Source: an uncultured Ruminococcus sp. (lineage in GTDB: Bacteria > Bacillota > Clostridia > Oscillospirales > Acutalibacteraceae). Taken from it: a DNA stretch of 11,971 bases. A program made the translations under genes and the position numbers. A model generated the notes under the pieces. The model searched no databases and was not told the origin of the DNA. It saw nothing but the letters and a program-made list of their open reading frames with translations. Within the stretch, counting starts at the first letter, position 1; every line of letters begins with the position of its first letter. This document shows positions 1 through 6,581 of the stretch, in pieces. The stretch covers positions 1-11,971 of the forward strand of contig CACXGH010000028.1 of NCBI GenBank assembly GCA_902767175.1, written 5' to 3'.

Positions 1-376
1 CCTGATATTCAATGAATTCACATTCCATAGCAATAGGAAGCTCATTGATTATGGGAGCATCGACAAGCTCTGATTTTTCAAAGGTCATTCCTGCTTGAGA
101 AAGCTTATCGTTTACCTTGCTGCCGCTGACAACGCCGAAAAAGTCTGCCTGTACAGTATGCTTCGCATCTGCAATATGAACAACAAAACCCTTTCTTGCC
201 TTGATGTTCTGTACCGTCTTGTGTGTCTCAGTCAGGTTAAGAGCCACTATATCTCGGTCTACCATTGTTCCCCATGCCGCATTCATGACATCTACTGTTC
301 CATCGTCATTGAATGTTGAAATAAGAAGTACGGGCATCGGGAATATGGCTTCTGTTGTTTTTATCTGCTTTTTCAT
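1..376 (-). CDS. Flavin reductase-like (flavoredoxin-type) protein, 3' end cut by window edge
   Basis: The reverse strand is open from an ATG at 376-374 to the left edge, giving 125 visible residues that begin MKKQIKTTEAIFPMPVLLIS. The pattern that follows (STFNDDGTVDVMNAAWGTMV, then residues around ALNLTETHKTVQNIKARKGF and KSELVDAPIINELPIAMECE) is that of the FMN-binding split-barrel flavin reductase / flavoredoxin family, in which the conserved N-terminal strand and the NAAWG-like turn contact FMN. Such cytoplasmic proteins reduce or carry FMN for other redox enzymes. The start is supported by an AGGAG site about 9 bases upstream and by a consensus promoter at 414-442. The C-terminus lies outside the window, so length and completeness cannot be judged. 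The family call is by pattern recognition; the substrate is unknown. Confidence 0.85.
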   Translation of the reverse strand, partial: MKKQIKTTEAIFPMPVLLISTFNDDGTVDVMNAAWGTMVDRDIVALNLTETHKTVQNIKARKGFVVHIADAKHTVQADFFGVVSGSKVNDKLSQAGMTFEKSELVDAPIINELPIAMECEFIEYQ

Positions 377-413
377 GAATAGCTTTCTCCTTTTATATAT
401 TATTGTTATTATA

Positions 414-442
414 ATTATAACTTCCACACAATATTATGTCAA
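414..442 (-). promoter_or_regulatory. Sigma-A promoter for the flavin reductase-like gene
   Basis: On the reverse strand there is a perfect -35 TTGACA (437-442), a 17-bp spacer and a perfect -10 TATAAT (414-419). A second overlapping TATAAT lies at 408-413. Transcription would start near 407, giving a leader of about 30 nt before the ATG at 376. This is the best-matched promoter in the window and suggests strong basal expression. Confidence 0.8.
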
Positions 443-659
443 CAACATATAAGTCGGATTTATTGAATTATCGAAAAAACCGCAGATACTATAGTGATGA
501 TTTTATATAGAATCTCCGCTTGGCAGTTATTAAGAAAAGAATAATAACAATAACTGACATTTCAAATTCTGCAAAGCATTTTGACTAAATTAAATGCCTT
601 GATTGTTGAAATCATTTCCTCAAAAACAGACAAACTTTGATTTTAGACTGAAATTTCAC
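443..659. other. AT-rich intergenic region, no gene seen
   Basis: This stretch lies between the divergent flavin reductase and MATE promoters and has no convincing coding region. It contains one 8-bp inverted repeat, CAGTTATT (524-531) and AATAACTG (549-556), separated by 17 bases. That could be an operator or chance in AT-rich DNA. The open frame that continues leftward from the MATE gene to 603 lacks a ribosome binding site and lies upstream of the predicted MATE promoter, so it is not treated as coding. Confidence 0.5.
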
Positions 660-689
660 TTGCACAAAATAAAAAAACTGTGCTATAAT
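660..689 (+). promoter_or_regulatory. Promoter for the MATE transporter gene
   Basis: A -35-like TTGCAC (660-665) is followed after 18 bp by a perfect -10 TATAAT (684-689) carrying an upstream TG (extended -10, TGCTATAAT). The predicted start is near 696, so the transcript would begin directly with the structured leader at 696-755. Confidence 0.7.
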
Positions 690-695
690 AACTGT

Positions 696-755
696 GATGT
701 GAGTAGCTTCAAAGGCGTAAGTCCGGCATTGAAACGGGCCTGCGTCTATTTTTTT
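696..755 (+). ncRNA. Structured leader RNA of the MATE gene, candidate mepA/guanidine-IV-type riboswitch
   Basis: The leader contains AGTAGC (702-707), seven bases, GCGTAA (715-720), then two possible hairpins. The first is GCTT-CAA-AGGC (706-716). The second is GTCCG (721-725) with CGGGC (735-739). The first loop (CAA, 710-712) can pair with TTG (729-731) in the second loop. GTAG (703-706) can pair with CTGC (740-743). The same core recurs in the right-edge leader with compensatory base changes. Established knowledge, from memory: the guanidine-IV (mepA motif) riboswitch is a small transcriptional ON switch in front of MATE genes in Clostridia, with two hairpins and a loop-loop contact. Assignment to that class is inference; a structured attenuator is the safer claim. 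Confidence 0.6.
714..755 (+). terminator. Intrinsic terminator/attenuator in the MATE leader
   Basis: GGCGTA (714-719) pairs with TGCGTC (741-746), including G-U pairs. It is stacked, across one A/C mismatch, on GTCCG (721-725) with CGGGC (735-739), loop 726-734. TATTTTTTT (747-755) follows directly. It lies between the predicted transcription start and the GGAGG of the MATE gene, so it should act as a conditional terminator. Its lower stem uses bases that the alternative fold needs: 714-716 in the first hairpin and 741-743 in the closing pairs. Confidence 0.7.
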
Positions 756-773
756 GCGCTTATGGAGGTAATT

Positions 774-2129
774 ATGAAAGAAAAAAGTACAAACAAAATG
801 GCTCAGATGCCTGTACCCAAGCTTATGCTCAGAATGGGACTGCCTATTATTATTTCTATGATGCTGCAGGCGCTGTATAACATTGTAGACAGTGCTTTCG
901 TATCAAATATGGACGGCGGAGAGGCCGCACTGAATGCACTTACGCTTGCCTTTCCTGTACAGATGCTTATGGTTGCTGTCGGCATTGGTACGGGTGTCGG
1001 TGTAAATGTTATGCTTGCAAGAAGTCTCGGTGAGAATAATAAAGAAAAAGCCTCGGCAGTTGCAGGAAACGGTGTATTTTTAGGTATTATTATAACCGTT
1101 GTATTTATGCTTTTCGGCATTTTTGGAGCTGATGCATATATTTCAAGTCAGACGACTGACACTGTGATCAGAGAAATGGCAGTGACATATCTTAGAATGT
1201 GCTGTATCTGCTCTGTGGGTATCGTATTTTTCAGTATTTATGAAAAAATACTGCAGGCAGCAGGTCTTTCGCTCCATTCAACAATAGCTCAGGTTTCGGG
1301 TGCTGTTGTAAATATCGTTCTTGATCCTATTATGATATACGGTCTGATCGGTATCCCTGCAATGGGTGTTCAGGGTGCAGCACTTGCTACGGTTATTGGT
1401 CAGGTCGTTTCCTTTGTTCTTGCTCTTGTGTTCCACGTTAAATTCAATAAGAGCATAAAAAATAATATTAGATATGCAAAGCCGAATAAAACTATTATAA
1501 AGCTTATTTATAAGATAGGTCTGCCTGCAATAATTGCACAGGCGCTTATGTCTGTCATGACATACGGTATCAATCTAATCTTTGGCGCTGTAGATACCTC
1601 ACTTGTCACAGCTTACGGATTATACTATAAAATACAGCAGTTTATTCTTTTTGCGGCATTTGGTCTGAGAGATACAATAACGCCCGTTGTATCATACAGT
1701 TACGGAATGAACGACAAAAAGCGTGTAAAGGAAGGTATCAGGTTCGGAGTAATATATACCTCAGTTATTATGCTGACAGGTACGCTTCTGATAGAATGCA
1801 TTGCTGAACCGTTATGTGCCGCTTTCGGATTGTCGGGTGAAACACAGGTACTGTGTATCAGCGCTTCAAGGATAATCTCTGCCGGATTTTTCTTTGCAGG
1901 AATTTGTCTGTCTCTGCAGGGTGTATTTCAGGCACTCGGCAAGGGTATTTCATCGCTTATTATTTCACTGCTTCGTCAGCTTATACTGATACTCCCCGTT
2001 GCATGGGCACTGTCGTTGACGGTATCGCCCGACATGAGCAATGCATGGGTCGTGTGGCTGACATTCCCGTTGGCTGAGCTGATAACAGCATTTGCAGCAG
2101 TTTTTCTTATGAAAAAGGCATACAAGTAA
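774..2129 (+). CDS. MATE family multidrug efflux transporter (MepA-like)
   Basis: The 451-residue integral membrane protein is close to the usual MATE length and has about twelve hydrophobic segments in two similar halves. The N-terminal segment GLPIIISMMLQALYNIVDSA and the mid-protein NIVLDPIMIYG followed by MGVQGAALATVIGQ are characteristic of the MepA/DinF-type branch. The second half starts at GLPAIIAQALMSVMTYGIN, mirroring the first. Such proteins export cationic drugs or small organic cations across the cytoplasmic membrane in exchange for Na+ or H+; the substrate cannot be read from sequence. The ATG at 774 is chosen because GGAGG (764-768) lies 5 bases upstream and the longer frame to 603 precedes the promoter. 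The gene is monocistronic, with its own promoter, a structured attenuating leader and a strong terminator, which suggests ligand-controlled expression. Confidence 0.93.
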   Translation: MKEKSTNKMAQMPVPKLMLRMGLPIIISMMLQALYNIVDSAFVSNMDGGEAALNALTLAFPVQMLMVAVGIGTGVGVNVMLARSLGENNKEKASAVAGNGVFLGIIITVVFMLFGIFGADAYISSQTTDTVIREMAVTYLRMCCICSVGIVFFSIYEKILQAAGLSLHSTIAQVSGAVVNIVLDPIMIYGLIGIPAMGVQGAALATVIGQVVSFVLALVFHVKFNKSIKNNIRYAKPNKTIIKLIYKIGLPAIIAQALMSVMTYGINLIFGAVDTSLVTAYGLYYKIQQFILFAAFGLRDTITPVVSYSYGMNDKKRVKEGIRFGVIYTSVIMLTGTLLIECIAEPLCAAFGLSGETQVLCISASRIISAGFFFAGICLSLQGVFQALGKGISSLIISLLRQLILILPVAWALSLTVSPDMSNAWVVWLTFPLAELITAFAAVFLMKKAYK

Positions 2130-2173
2130 AACTCCAAAGACAGCAGTACCGTTACAGCCGCTGCCGCAGTATA

Positions 2174-2215
2174 AAAAATCTGCCGTAAAGCATTTTGGTT
2201 TTACGGCAGATTTTT
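2174..2215. terminator. Bidirectional intrinsic terminator between convergent genes
   Basis: A 16-bp perfect stem (2174-2189 with 2200-2215, loop 2190-2199) has a core of TCTGCCGTAAA. It is flanked by A-runs on the left and T-runs on the right, so it can terminate the MATE transcript rightward and the L,D-transpeptidase transcript leftward. Confidence 0.9.
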
Positions 2216-2268
2216 ATTAAGGAAGTGCTGACCCTTAAGGTGTGATTTATTCAGCGTTTCCTTAATAA
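2214..2268. repeat. Palindromic repeat unit overlapping the L,D-transpeptidase stop codon
   Basis: TTATTAAGGAA (2214-2224) pairs perfectly with TTCCTTAATAA (2258-2268). Inside it GCTGA (2227-2231) pairs with TCAGC (2251-2255), around a central CCTTAAGG. The 37-base core 2225-2261 aligns without gaps to 6442-6478 (28 of 37 identical by my count). The unit therefore looks like one copy of a small dispersed palindromic (REP- or MITE-like) family. Its right arm contains the stop codon of the neighbouring gene (2262-2264), suggesting that the insertion set the present 3' end of that gene. Confidence 0.6.
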
Positions 2269-3182
2269 ACATAAACGGGAAAACCGACAGATACAATACC
2301 ATACAGCTTTTTTGCGGCATTCAGCGGCAGGTTTATACACCCGTGAGAGCCGCTGTAAAGGTAGGTATCACCGCCGAACGACTCCTGTACATCGGTATCA
2401 TGAAAGCCTATTGCTCCATTAAAAGCCATCCAATAATATACCTCTGTACTCCAGCTCGGACCGCTGAGTACAGCAGGAGATTTCTTTTCATAAACAGCAT
2501 AAGCCCCCTCCGGAGTTTCACGGTCTTCAACGGGAGCACCTGTAACAACAGGTGATTCAAAAATAATTTTATTATCCTGTCTCACCCACATATACTGTTT
2601 TTCAAGGCTGACCTCGGCAAAGGTGCTGTCATTATTCAAAGAGTATTTTTCTTCACCTGTTCTTTTCCACCATTTATTGCTTTCTTCAGTTTTTGAGGTC
2701 AGGTCAAGCTTTACTGACTTCGCCTTTGATATATAGTCTTTCAGCATATCAAAGGCATAATCCGAATCAAACACCCAGCCAAGGTTATCGTTTCCGACAG
2801 TCTTTTTCTCCCCGTATGCTGTTGTAAATGTTATACTGCTTTGATAATTGCTGTATTTATCAGAAAGCCACTCTGTATAGTCTCTCAGTTTTACAGCATT
2901 TACGTTATATATATATTCATCATTCTTCTTTTCTGCACTGACCCATTCTCTTATGTCATTAAAAATGAGTTTCTCATCATCTTCTCCGAATGACATAATA
3001 ATTTCCAGATCTGCAATTTCTCCGTACATTTCCCTGTCCTTTCCTTTATCGGTATTATCACCTTGTTTTTCCTGTCTGTAACATCCGCTCAAAGAGATAA
3101 TCGCAAGAATAAGTACAGAAATATATGTCAACACTGTCAGATTTACAGTAGTTTTGCTGTTTTTTAAGCCGTTATCCGTCAT
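2262..3182 (-). CDS. L,D-transpeptidase (YkuD domain) lipoprotein
   Basis: The 306-residue exported protein starts with a hydrophobic signal segment that ends in the lipobox LSGC (Cys34), so it should be lipid-anchored on the outer face of the membrane. The C-terminal third is a YkuD catalytic domain: TGAPVEDRETPEGAY, IGFHDTD (His261) and SGSHGCINLP with His280 and nucleophile Cys282. This is the family's H-x(n)-SHGC arrangement. L,D-transpeptidases crosslink peptidoglycan stems 3-3 or exchange their C-terminal residues, and are less beta-lactam sensitive than D,D-enzymes. The middle region (about 50-200) resembles the peptidoglycan-binding partner domain often found with YkuD. The ATG at 3182 is preferred over the longer frame to 3257 because AGGAG (3190-3194) sits 7 bases upstream and the signal peptide then has normal length. 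It is convergent with the MATE gene and apparently monocistronic. Confidence 0.9.
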   Translation of the reverse strand: MTDNGLKNSKTTVNLTVLTYISVLILAIISLSGCYRQEKQGDNTDKGKDREMYGEIADLEIIMSFGEDDEKLIFNDIREWVSAEKKNDEYIYNVNAVKLRDYTEWLSDKYSNYQSSITFTTAYGEKKTVGNDNLGWVFDSDYAFDMLKDYISKAKSVKLDLTSKTEESNKWWKRTGEEKYSLNNDSTFAEVSLEKQYMWVRQDNKIIFESPVVTGAPVEDRETPEGAYAVYEKKSPAVLSGPSWSTEVYYWMAFNGAIGFHDTDVQESFGGDTYLYSGSHGCINLPLNAAKKLYGIVSVGFPVYVY

Positions 3183-3204
3183 TCTGAGTCTCCTCTCATC
3201 AGTA

Positions 3205-3245
3205 ATTAAAAGCAGACCTTGTCTACTTTTAATGGGAGTATTGTA
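3205..3245 (-). promoter_or_regulatory. Weak promoter and 5' stem-loop ahead of the L,D-transpeptidase gene
   Basis: On the reverse strand a -10-like TACAAT (3240-3245) is followed, about where transcription should start, by a stem ATTAAAAG/CTTTTAAT (3226-3233 with 3205-3212) extended by three more pairs past one mismatch. A clear -35 is missing. The hairpin would sit at the very 5' end of the mRNA, where such stems often protect against decay. The promoter call is tentative. Confidence 0.35.
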
Positions 3246-3307
3246 TAAGAACAGCATATATGACTGTTTTTATTAATAATAGTATTTGTTTATTTCACTG
3301 AATTATC

Positions 3308-3344
3308 AAAAAAACAGAGCCTTGTTTTTTCAAGACTCTGTTTT
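3308..3344 (-). terminator. Intrinsic terminator of the flavodiiron gene
   Basis: AAAACAGAG (3311-3319) pairs with CTCTGTTTT (3336-3344). After one mismatch CTTG pairs with CAAG around a six-T loop. Read on the reverse strand, the stem is followed by a T-run (complement of 3308-3314). It lies about 30 bp past the flavodiiron stop codon. Confidence 0.85.
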
Positions 3345-3375
3345 CATATTATATCCTATTTCAAGAGAAAAGAAA

Positions 3376-5166
3376 TCATTCTATCGGCTCAAAATCAGCA
3401 GCGCCGTGCTTGCAAAGAGGACAGATAAAATCCTCGGGAAGCTCCTCGCCCTCGTATACATATCCGCAGATCTTGCATACCCAGCCTTTTTTGCCGTCTG
3501 TCTGTGGCTTCGGCTTAACATTGTTCTGATAGTAGGTATATGTCATTGTTTCCTTATCAGAAATAACTCTTGCCTCTGTAACACTGCAAATAAACATACC
3601 GTGTGTTTCAAGGTCAATATATTCCTCTACCTTAAATGACATAAAGGAATTGATATACTTTGGCAGGAACACAAGGCCGTTATCGGAGCGGAGTAACTCC
3701 CAGCCTGCAAATTTATCAGCGTTTCTTCCGCTCTGGAAGCCGAAATTCTCAAATACACTGAACGGTGCTTCAACTGACAGACAGTTGACATTCATAACAC
3801 CTGTCTGCTTTATTACATGGTGAGAGTAATTCTGCTTATTGATACATACAGCAACACGGTTGTGTGAGTTAGTTACCTGAGTTACGGTATTTACAATGAG
3901 ACCGTTATCTTTCTTGCCGTCATTTGATGTAACAACATAAAGACCGTAGCCTATATTGAAAAGTGCATTCAGGTCGTTTTTGTTTGCAGTCTCGCTGTTC
4001 TGAGCCATATAATCCTTGCAAAGCTCGTCAGCAAGCTTTTCTATCTGTTCCTTGCTGGTATCATTCAGTGCAGACATAATCTTTACCGTTGTATCGGTAT
4101 ATTCAATGTTCTTGCAGCCCTCAAGCATTTTCTTCATTGTCTTTGCCGCAAGAGGAGCCCATGAGCCGTTTTCGATAAGACCTATAGTCTTATTGCTGAA
4201 ATTACGCTCTGTGAGGTGATTTATGAATTCACGCATAAACGGGAATATTTCTGCATTATAGGTAGTTGTTGCAAGAACTATCTTTCCATAGCGGAAGGCA
4301 TCCTCAACACATTCAGCCATATCCTCACGGGCAAGGTCATTTACAGCTACCTTGGGACAGCCCTTCATTCTGAGCTTTTCAGCAAGCAGCTCGACAGCCT
4401 TCTTTGTATTGCCGTAAACAGATGTATAAGCTATCATTATACCCTCTGTCTCAACACCATAGCTTGACCATGTGTTATAGAGACCGAGATAATAGCCGAG
4501 GTTTTCAGAAAGGACAGGTCCGTGGAGCGGGCAGATCGTCTGAATATCAAGCTTTGCAGCCTTTTTGAGAAGGCTCTGAACCTGAGCGCCGTATTTGCCT
4601 ACAATACCGAAATAATATCTTCTTGCCTCGCATGCCCAATCTTCATCTACATCAAGAGCGCCGAATTTTCCGAAGCCGTCAGCAGAGAAGAGCACCTTAT
4701 CCTTGCTGTCATAGGTAACGATGACCTCAGGCCAATGTACCATAGGAGCTGTAACAAATGTAAGGGTATGTTCGCCAAGCTCAAGTATATCACCCTCGCC
4801 TACAACTATTCTTCTGTCCTCAAACTGAGTGCCGAAGAAATTGCCCATCATAGTAAAGGCTTTAGCGCTTGATACAATAACAGCCTCTGGATAGTTTTTC
4901 ATAAAATTGCTGATATTTGCGCTGTGGTCAGGCTCCATGTGCTGAACGACAAGATAATCCGGCTTTCTTCCGTCAAGTGCATTGTCAAGGTTATCAAGCC
5001 ACTCCTGTGTGAAATTGCGGTCTACCGTATCCATTACGGCTATCTTCTTATCCATTATAAGATATGAATTGTAAGCCATGCCGTTAGGAACATCATACTG
5101 TCCTTCAAAGAGGTCGATTTTGTGGTCGTTTACGCCAACATATTTAATATCATCTGAAATTCTCAT
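3376..5166 (-). CDS. Flavodiiron protein fused to flavin reductase and rubredoxin domains
   Basis: The 596-residue cytoplasmic protein has four modules. Residues 1-240 are a metallo-beta-lactamase-like diiron domain with all usual ligands visible: His76, Glu78, Asp80 and His81 (HMEPDH), His144, Asp163 and His215. Residues 243-390 are flavodoxin-like, with the phosphate-binding TSVYGNT loop. Residues about 400-545 are a flavin reductase-like domain with the SVEAPFSVFENFGFQSGR signature. The C-terminus is a short rubredoxin with CKIC (Cys564, Cys567) and CPLC (Cys582, Cys585). Flavodiiron proteins reduce O2 to water and/or NO to N2O. Here the two extra modules could bring electrons from NAD(P)H through flavin and rubredoxin to the diiron site in one chain. 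The start is fixed by AAGGAG 7 bases upstream. It is monocistronic with its own promoter and terminator. Whether it prefers O2 or NO cannot be read from sequence. Confidence 0.95.
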   Translation of the reverse strand: MRISDDIKYVGVNDHKIDLFEGQYDVPNGMAYNSYLIMDKKIAVMDTVDRNFTQEWLDNLDNALDGRKPDYLVVQHMEPDHSANISNFMKNYPEAVIVSSAKAFTMMGNFFGTQFEDRRIVVGEGDILELGEHTLTFVTAPMVHWPEVIVTYDSKDKVLFSADGFGKFGALDVDEDWACEARRYYFGIVGKYGAQVQSLLKKAAKLDIQTICPLHGPVLSENLGYYLGLYNTWSSYGVETEGIMIAYTSVYGNTKKAVELLAEKLRMKGCPKVAVNDLAREDMAECVEDAFRYGKIVLATTTYNAEIFPFMREFINHLTERNFSNKTIGLIENGSWAPLAAKTMKKMLEGCKNIEYTDTTVKIMSALNDTSKEQIEKLADELCKDYMAQNSETANKNDLNALFNIGYGLYVVTSNDGKKDNGLIVNTVTQVTNSHNRVAVCINKQNYSHHVIKQTGVMNVNCLSVEAPFSVFENFGFQSGRNADKFAGWELLRSDNGLVFLPKYINSFMSFKVEEYIDLETHGMFICSVTEARVISDKETMTYTYYQNNVKPKPQTDGKKGWVCKICGYVYEGEELPEDFICPLCKHGAADFEPIE

Positions 5167-5205
5167 AGCAATCTCCTTTTCTGATACTATAATTAATATG
5201 TTTAT

Positions 5206-5235
5206 AGTATAGCATAGTTTTACGGAGAATTACAA
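5206..5235 (-). promoter_or_regulatory. Promoter of the flavodiiron gene
   Basis: On the reverse strand a -35-like TTGTAA (5230-5235), an 18-bp spacer and a -10 TATACT (5206-5211) preceded by TG (extended -10) lead into a leader of about 33 nt that carries AAGGAG. Confidence 0.65.
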
Positions 5236-5336
5236 CAGTTTTTTGTGAATTATTTCATAATTATAACATCAGGAGTTACAATCAGTGTTTCAATAAATTT
5301 GCACACTCTGCTTTTCACATATATGTTGAAACAAGA

Positions 5337-5402
5337 ATAACATTTTAATGGAGCATCGTCAATATCAGAATGTTATCATGTCCATTTTATCGGACATGAT
5401 AA
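5337..5402. repeat. Two overlapping, mutually exclusive inverted repeats in the 5167-5468 gap
   Basis: TTATCATGTCC (5373-5383) pairs perfectly with GGACATGATAA (5392-5402), an 11-bp stem with an 8-base loop. A second perfect pair, ATAACATT (5337-5344) and AATGTTAT (5369-5376), shares bases 5373-5376 with it, so both cannot form at once. Neither has a proper T-run. The gap otherwise holds the flavodiiron promoter and the hydrolase terminator, and no coding region is apparent. The repeat could be a regulator-binding palindrome or the decayed end of a repeat unit. Confidence 0.5.
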
Positions 5403-5403
5403 A

Positions 5404-5445
5404 TAAAACTCCGGCAAATACGAATATCATCTTCGTATTTGCCGG
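5404..5445 (-). terminator. Terminator of the alpha/beta hydrolase gene
   Basis: CCGGCAAATACGAA (5411-5424) pairs perfectly over 14 bp with TTCGTATTTGCCGG (5432-5445) around a 7-base loop. On the reverse strand the stem is followed by AGTTTTATTTAT, a moderate U-tract. It lies about 25 bp past the hydrolase stop codon. Confidence 0.8.
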
Positions 5446-5468
5446 AATATGAATTATAAGCTTATTTT

Positions 5469-6245
5469 TCAGCGGAAAAGGAACGTATGCAGGAAGTCTT
5501 TGAATATTTCCTCCCATGCCAATTCATTATGAGGATAACCAAGCATTATCACCTCATTGAGCTTATCTATAGGATAGCATTCCATTAGCATATCGTAAGT
5601 ACGCTCTGTGCTGTCATAAATTATCTTTTCAAGCGGATCACCTGCACCGCTGTAAATATAAAGATACGGCATTTCGTCTTTGATCATGGAATTTATCCAT
5701 TTATTCAGATCCTCGGGCGGATAGATCTGAAATGCGGGAGAGAAAACGCCTGCTGTACTGAATATATCGGGGTGGCTGAGAGCCGTAAAGAAGCTTTGAA
5801 GTCCGCCCATGGAGCTTCCGCAGAACGCAGTGTTTTCCCTGCCCTTTCTTACAGGGAACTGCTCCTCGATAACAGACATAACAGTATTTATTACAAAATC
5901 GTCAAATACTTCGCCTTCAGGTGCTACCATATGTCTTAATTCATCGGGACATAATATCCTTCCGATAGTGCCCGGAAGAAGCTCGTTAGGTCTGTATGGG
6001 TCAACCGTATGTATACCGACAATAATTGCGGATTTACCGCTGCTTTCCCTTTCAGCCTTTATTGTTTCGTGAACTTTCCAGCTGCCGAATGCAGTTGTCT
6101 CTTCGTCAAAAAGATTCTGTCCGTCAGTCATGTATATTACGGGCATTGTCTCTCCTTCCTCATGCGCAGGGACATATACACGGATCTTTTCATCTCTCTT
6201 ATTTGCAAAGGATAATGTCATCTCAACTATTTTTTCTTCTGTCAT
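5469..6245 (-). CDS. Putative esterase (alpha/beta hydrolase, esterase D-like)
   Basis: This 258-residue soluble protein has no signal peptide. The fold signature is that of the putative esterase family (esterase D / enterochelin-esterase-like). PVIYMTDGQNLF (35-46) is the usual oxyanion-region strand. GSSMG (143-147) is the nucleophile elbow with Ser145. SGAGDPLE places Asp203, and GYPHNELAWEE places His239 as catalytic histidine; the HNE-x-x-W context is typical. Members hydrolyse carboxylic or siderophore esters, or deacylate carbohydrates; the natural substrate is unknown. The start at 6245 is supported by AGGAGG (6254-6259) 8 bases upstream. The gene stands alone, with a promoter at 6287-6316 and its own terminator, and no neighbour hints at a pathway. 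Confidence 0.88.
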   Translation of the reverse strand: MTEEKIVEMTLSFANKRDEKIRVYVPAHEEGETMPVIYMTDGQNLFDEETTAFGSWKVHETIKAERESSGKSAIIVGIHTVDPYRPNELLPGTIGRILCPDELRHMVAPEGEVFDDFVINTVMSVIEEQFPVRKGRENTAFCGSSMGGLQSFFTALSHPDIFSTAGVFSPAFQIYPPEDLNKWINSMIKDEMPYLYIYSGAGDPLEKIIYDSTERTYDMLMECYPIDKLNEVIMLGYPHNELAWEEIFKDFLHTFLFR

Positions 6246-6286
6246 TGTTATTTCCTCCTCTTGAATGTTTCGCTTTGTCCGTATTC

Positions 6287-6316
6287 ATTATAACCCATTG
6301 TTGAATATAAATACAA
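6287..6316 (-). promoter_or_regulatory. Promoter of the alpha/beta hydrolase gene
   Basis: On the reverse strand TTGTAT (6311-6316), an 18-bp spacer and a perfect -10 TATAAT (6287-6292) lead into a leader of about 35 nt with AGGAGG. Confidence 0.65.
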
Positions 6317-6355
6317 TCAACTATATTATTAAAAGCACAATTCAAACGACACATA

Positions 6356-6478
6356 ATAAACTCTTAGTTTATCTGAATCTTTCATAAATACCGGAGGGCT
6401 TCACCTTCCGGATCTCCCACAAGTGACTCTGTCCCTTACAGGTGCTGAGCCATAAAGCGTGATCCATTCAGCCGCTCC
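6356..6478. repeat. Hairpin-rich intergenic element with a second copy of the 37-base repeat
   Basis: The gap 6246-6581 has no coding region apparent. It holds ATAAACT/AGTTTAT (6356-6362 with 6366-6372), an 8-bp hairpin CCGGAGGG/CCTTCCGG (6391-6398 with 6404-6411, one G-U pair) without a T-run, and a core at 6442-6478. That core aligns without gaps to 2225-2261, sharing GTGCTGA at its left and ATTCAGC near its right. As in the other copy, GCTGA and TCAGC can close a stem. The element probably derives from a dispersed repeat. A small structured RNA is possible, but no promoter is evident. Confidence 0.5.
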
Positions 6479-6483
6479 CTGCA

Positions 6484-6523
6484 TAAAAAACGAGAACATC
6501 ACACGACTGAGATGTCCTCGTTT
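6484..6523 (-). terminator. Terminator of the ABC transporter operon
   Basis: AACGAG-A-ACATC (6489-6500) pairs with GATGT-C-CTCGTT (6511-6522), with one A/C mismatch. On the reverse strand a T6 run (6485-6490) follows. It lies about 60 bp past the stop codon of the last permease gene. Confidence 0.85.
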
Positions 6524-6581
6524 GTTGGGGGTGAATATGGATAAAAACTATGGGAAATGTTTTCTATCGGAAGTATAAGTA

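Noticed and set aside
95..452. Plus-strand small open frames at the left end
   Set aside because: They are antisense shadows of the flavin reductase-like gene, have no ribosome binding sites, and cysteine-rich random composition.
708..733. H-type pseudoknot TTCAA/TTGAA in the MATE leader and GGTGC/GCACC in the right-edge leader
   Set aside because: Both pairings exist, but the 5' strands are offset by four bases when the leaders are aligned. The two-hairpin model keeps exact register, so only a shorter loop contact is proposed.
702..743. THF (folate) riboswitch in the two leaders, because of AGTAG, GCGTAA and CGGTG-like pieces
   Set aside because: The conserved 3' block (ACRGGYCTGC) and the lack of the third stem in the MATE leader do not match the folate riboswitch as I remember it, and the downstream genes are not folate genes.
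603..773. N-terminal extension of the MATE protein from an upstream start
   Set aside because: It precedes the promoter and terminator hairpin and lacks a ribosome binding site.
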